Source: Streptomyces sp. DvalAA-43 | Lineage (GTDB): Bacteria > Actinomycetota > Actinomycetes > Streptomycetales > Streptomycetaceae | DNA length: 64,000 bases | Reading direction: 5' to 3' | Assembly (NCBI RefSeq): GCF_900091725.1 | Contig: NZ_FMBW01000088.1 | Coordinates: forward strand, 21,500 to 85,499 | Part shown: positions 61,120 to 64,000 of the stretch, piece by piece | Layout: every line of letters begins with the position of its first letter | How positions within the stretch are numbered: position 1 is the stretch's first letter | The notes under the pieces: model-generated | The model's input: the letters and a program-made list of their open reading frames with translations, nothing else | What the model was told of the DNA's origin: nothing | Database searches by the model: none | Program-made: the position numbers and the translations under genes

Positions 61120-61179
61120 CCGGCCCGCCCCACCACCGCCGTCTCCCTCCCGCTGCCTGAACGACGAGAGTCCGCCGCC

Positions 61180-64000
61180 ATGTACGAGCTGTCCCGGGTC
61201 CGCCTCTACTCCATCGGGCCTGCCGGTGCGCGCTACGCCGACACCGTGCTTGACCTGCGTGGAGTGGGCGAGCCCGTGCCCAACCCCGCGCCGGCCCAGG
61301 CGGAGTTCTTCGAGGAGGAGCCGACCGGGCCGCCGCGCCGCCCCGCCCCGGCCGGTGTGCTCTTCCTGGAGAACGGCGGCGGCAAGTCGGTGCTGCTGAA
61401 GCTGATCTTCTCGGTGATGCTGCCCGGCCACCGCAACACCCTCGGCGGCGCCAGCTCCGGAGTGCTGCGCAAGTTCCTGCTCGCCGACGACTGCGGCCAT
61501 GTCGCCCTGGAGTGGCAGCACACCCTCACCGGCGAGTGCGTGGTCGTCGGCAAGGTCAGCGAATGGCGCGGCCGACAGGTCTCCAACGACCCGCGGAAGT
61601 TCGCCGAGGCCTGGTACTCCTTCCGGCCCGGACCCGGCCTCAGCCTGGACTCCCTGCCGGTCGCCGAGGCGACGTCCGTACGACGGCCCGTCGAAGGCGT
61701 CTCCGGCGCGCAGGGCCGACGGCGCACGATGAAGGGCTTCCGCGACGCCCTCACCGAGGCGGGCAAGTTCTACCAGCACCTCGACGTGCACTGGGAAGAG
61801 ATCCACGACCGCTGGAACGAGCACCTCGGAGACCTCGGGCTCGACCCCGAACTCTTCCGCTACCAGCGCGAGATGAACGCCGACGAGGGCGAGGCGGCCG
61901 GACTCTTCGCGGTCAAGAAGGACTCCGACTTCACTGACCTGCTGCTCCGCGCCGTCACCGACACCCGCGACACCGACGGCCTCGCCGACCTGGTGAGCGG
62001 CTTCGGCAACAAGCTGGGCCGCCGCGCCGAGCTGACCGCCGAACGCGACTTCACCGCGGGCTCGGTCGACCTCCTCGGCCGGATCGTCGAGGCCGCAGGC
62101 ACCCGCTCCCGTGCCCGGGACATCCACGCCGGAGCCGAGCGCCGTACCCGTACGCTCGCCCGCAGGCTCGCCGCCCGCGCCGGACAGGAACGCGGCCGGA
62201 CCGCCGAGCTGGCCCAGCAGGTGACCGGCGCCGCGCACACCGTCACCACGGCCGAACAGGCCCGCGGCCGCAGCGCCCTGATCGCCGCCGAACTGGCCTA
62301 CCGGCACGCCTCCCTGGCCCTGACCGCGGCCGAGAAGGGCGCCGCCGCCCAACGCCGCGAGCTGGGCGACGCCCGCACCCTGTACTCCGCCTGGCAGGCC
62401 GCCGAGGCCGTACTGCGCCACCGCGCCGCCGCCGACCGCTCCGCACGGGTGGCCGTCGCCATCCGCGAGGCCGAACGGGACGCAGCGCCCGCGCTCGCCG
62501 CCCGCGCCGAGGCCGCCGCCGACCTCGTCCGGGCGCTGCACACCGCCGCCGAGGCCGGTGAGACCCGCGCCAACGAGGAGGAGGAGCGCTCCGACACCCT
62601 CCAGGCCGCGGGCGAGACCGCCCACCGGGACGCCACCACCGCCGCGACCGAGGCCCAGCGCGCCCGCAGCGAGGCCGGACATCTGCGCCAGCGCCTCGCC
62701 GAGGTCGAGCAGGAGACGGCCCAGGCGGTACGGGCCGGCTGGCTCGACGACACCGCCCCGGACGCCGACCCGGCGCGCGCGGCCCTCGCCGCCAGCGACG
62801 CCGAGACGTCCGCCGTCGCCGCCTGGGACACCGCCAGGGAGGCCGCCCGCTCGGCGGCCGACACGGCCAGGCAGGCCGCGGCCGCCGACAGCCGCGCCGA
62901 ACTCGCGGCGGCGCGCGCGGCCGACGCCGCACGGGCCGCGGAACAGTCCTACGAGGCCGAGCTCAGGGCCGCCGAGTCGATCGCCGCGGACCCCCGGCTG
63001 GCCGATCTGCTGGGGCTGCCCGCCCCCCAGGGCACCGGTGTGCCCCGCCCCCGCCGCTCCGGGGCCGGAACGGACGCGGCCCCTGACGCCCCGCACGGCG
63101 CGGACGGTACCGGCAACGGCCCGGCAGCCGTCGACCGGCCCGTCACCGCGGAGGTGCCCGGACGTCCGGGCGACGCGGCGAGCGCGGCGCAGGGCACGCG
63201 GACCGCCACGGCCGAGCAGACCACCGCCCACGAACAGCCGCTCACCGCCCAGGAGTTCGACCGCAGCGCCGACGAGCTGCGGGAGCTGCTCGACCAGTCG
63301 ATCGCCTCCGCCGAACGCCGCCTCTTCGAACTGCGCACCGCGGCCGCCGACGACTCCCGCATCCTCGGCGCGCTGGGCGACGGCGGGCTGTTGCCGCCCG
63401 GCCCCGACGTCCTCGCCACCGTCGAGTACCTCGGTGAGCACGGCATCCCCGCCCTGCCCGGCTGGCGCTACCTCGCCCAGGCCGTCGACCCCGCCGACCA
63501 CGCGGCCGTCCTCGCCGCCCGCCCCGAGCTCGTCGACGGCGTGGTCATCACCGACCCCGACTCGCACGCCCGCGCCCGCGAGGTCCTGAGCGGCGCGGCC
63601 CTGCTGCCGCGCTCCGCGGTCGCCGTCGGCACCGCCGCCGCGCTGCTCGCCCCCGTCCCGGCCGCCGACGCCGGCCCGGCGGCGAGCACCGAAGGCGTGT
63701 TCCTCGTCCCGCCGAACCCGGCGATGCACGACGAACACGCGGCCGACGAGGAGCGGCAGGCCCTCAGGAGCAGGGCCACGGCCCGTGACGAGGACATCCG
63801 GACCCTCGCGGCCCGCCTCACCGCCGACCGTTCCCTCGCCGCTCGCATCGGCTCCTGGCGGGCCGACTGCCCGCCCGGCATGCTCGCGGAGCTCGCCGAG
63901 GCCGCCCGCACCGCCCGCACCGCGGCGGAGACCGCCGAGGCCGAGCTCGCCGAAGCCCGCACGGTGCGCGCCGAGGCGGACGAGGCCGCCGCGGACACCG
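61180..64000 (+). CDS. jetC: JetC-like SMC/MukB-type ATPase, 3'-truncated by the window
   Basis: At least 940 codons from ATG 61180 without stop. Head with Walker A VLFLENGGGKSVLLKLIFSV (residues ~60-80), then HRNTLGGASSGVLRKFLLAD, EWQHTLTGECVVVGKVSEWR, ELFRYQREMNADEGEAAGLF, followed by very long coiled coils (Ala/Arg/Glu heptads from ~residue 300) with a central hinge-like section near EYLGEHGIPALPGWRYL-AQAVD and LLPRSAVAVGTAAAL. C-terminal head and any JetD (Toprim nuclease) gene lie outside. The start is 60 bp behind jetB. Would power DNA loop extrusion for foreign-plasmid recognition or chromosome compaction. Confidence 0.8.
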   Translation, partial: MYELSRVRLYSIGPAGARYADTVLDLRGVGEPVPNPAPAQAEFFEEEPTGPPRRPAPAGVLFLENGGGKSVLLKLIFSVMLPGHRNTLGGASSGVLRKFLLADDCGHVALEWQHTLTGECVVVGKVSEWRGRQVSNDPRKFAEAWYSFRPGPGLSLDSLPVAEATSVRRPVEGVSGAQGRRRTMKGFRDALTEAGKFYQHLDVHWEEIHDRWNEHLGDLGLDPELFRYQREMNADEGEAAGLFAVKKDSDFTDLLLRAVTDTRDTDGLADLVSGFGNKLGRRAELTAERDFTAGSVDLLGRIVEAAGTRSRARDIHAGAERRTRTLARRLAARAGQERGRTAELAQQVTGAAHTVTTAEQARGRSALIAAELAYRHASLALTAAEKGAAAQRRELGDARTLYSAWQAAEAVLRHRAAADRSARVAVAIREAERDAAPALAARAEAAADLVRALHTAAEAGETRANEEEERSDTLQAAGETAHRDATTAATEAQRARSEAGHLRQRLAEVEQETAQAVRAGWLDDTAPDADPARAALAASDAETSAVAAWDTAREAARSAADTARQAAAADSRAELAAARAADAARAAEQSYEAELRAAESIAADPRLADLLGLPAPQGTGVPRPRRSGAGTDAAPDAPHGADGTGNGPAAVDRPVTAEVPGRPGDAASAAQGTRTATAEQTTAHEQPLTAQEFDRSADELRELLDQSIASAERRLFELRTAAADDSRILGALGDGGLLPPGPDVLATVEYLGEHGIPALPGWRYLAQAVDPADHAAVLAARPELVDGVVITDPDSHARAREVLSGAALLPRSAVAVGTAAALLAPVPAADAGPAASTEGVFLVPPNPAMHDEHAADEERQALRSRATARDEDIRTLAARLTADRSLAARIGSWRADCPPGMLAELAEAARTARTAAETAEAELAEARTVRAEADEAAADT

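Noticed and set aside
59806..63738. Very long minus-strand open frame (over 1300 codons) opposite the Wadjet-like genes
   Set aside because: Gly/Arg/Ala-rich low-complexity translation without motifs; it is the antisense of high-GC coding DNA with clear SMC features on the plus strand.

Overview
The window is high-GC actinobacterial DNA, almost certainly a Streptomyces chromosome. Codon third positions are strongly G/C, many genes start with GTG or TTG, and the right half holds a typical Streptomyces core block: rbpA, fxsA, ppm1, smeA-sffA, a DasR-type chitinase and Streptomyces-specific DUF genes. No tRNA, rRNA, CRISPR array or replication origin was seen.

Positions 1-10043 hold a C39-like peptidase gene whose 3' end is invaded by a decayed integrative element of about 8.9 kb. 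The last ~90 bp of the gene is duplicated (about 1069-1160 and 9902-9992) and bounds the element. Inside are a broken tyrosine integrase, a LuxR-type regulator, several gene fragments (two ricin-like, an IS3 transposase tail, a DUF6262-like tail), an SDR-P450 gene pair, an unknown gene and a small excisionase-like HTH gene. From 10.2 to 12.9 kb lie a TetR/SRPBCC divergent pair, a LuxR regulator and a secreted crystallin-fold protein.

Positions 13.3-19.9 kb form what I read as a fluoride-response island. Three sequences fit the fluoride (crcB) riboswitch architecture. They precede (i) a gene followed by inorganic pyrophosphatase, phosphoglycerate mutase and enolase, (ii) on the minus strand, a pyrophosphatase-like and a CysRS-like protein that lack key catalytic residues, followed by a SixA-type phosphatase, and (iii) fluC-DUF190-fluC. 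Enolase and pyrophosphatase are classical fluoride targets and FluC exports fluoride. Next to it (20.1-24.5 kb) are a 4-HFC-phosphate (furan) synthase homologue, an aldehyde dehydrogenase, a Zn alcohol dehydrogenase and a carboxyl-methyltransferase-like protein, a plausible small furan pathway.

From 24.7 to 34.5 kb lie DUF6230/DUF6114, a SulP fragment, an SDS-type alkyl sulfatase, a GNAT, an isochorismatase-like protein, a truncated GyrB-like ATPase, and alkaline phosphatase plus an ECF S component behind a PHO box. From 34.6 to 53.7 kb lie argG, chitinase, an acyl-CoA dehydrogenase, an Lrp regulator, an amidohydrolase, ppm1, fxsA, rbpA (SigR-type promoter), an MFS transporter, GDPD, a divergent YczE/MocR pair, sffA-smeA, and ankyrin and HEAT-repeat proteins. 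From 53.9 kb to the end lie a fused gene relic, 5-oxoprolinase, and an SMC-type Wadjet/MksBEF-like operon (jetA, an unannotated 50-codon ORF, jetB, jetC) that runs off the right edge.

Several otherwise good genes carry single-base indels, many in G/C runs (phosphoglycerate mutase, first fluC, sulfatase twice, GNAT). Sequencing error should be considered before calling these pseudogenes. The integrase, in contrast, also has a substitution of its catalytic tyrosine and looks truly dead.
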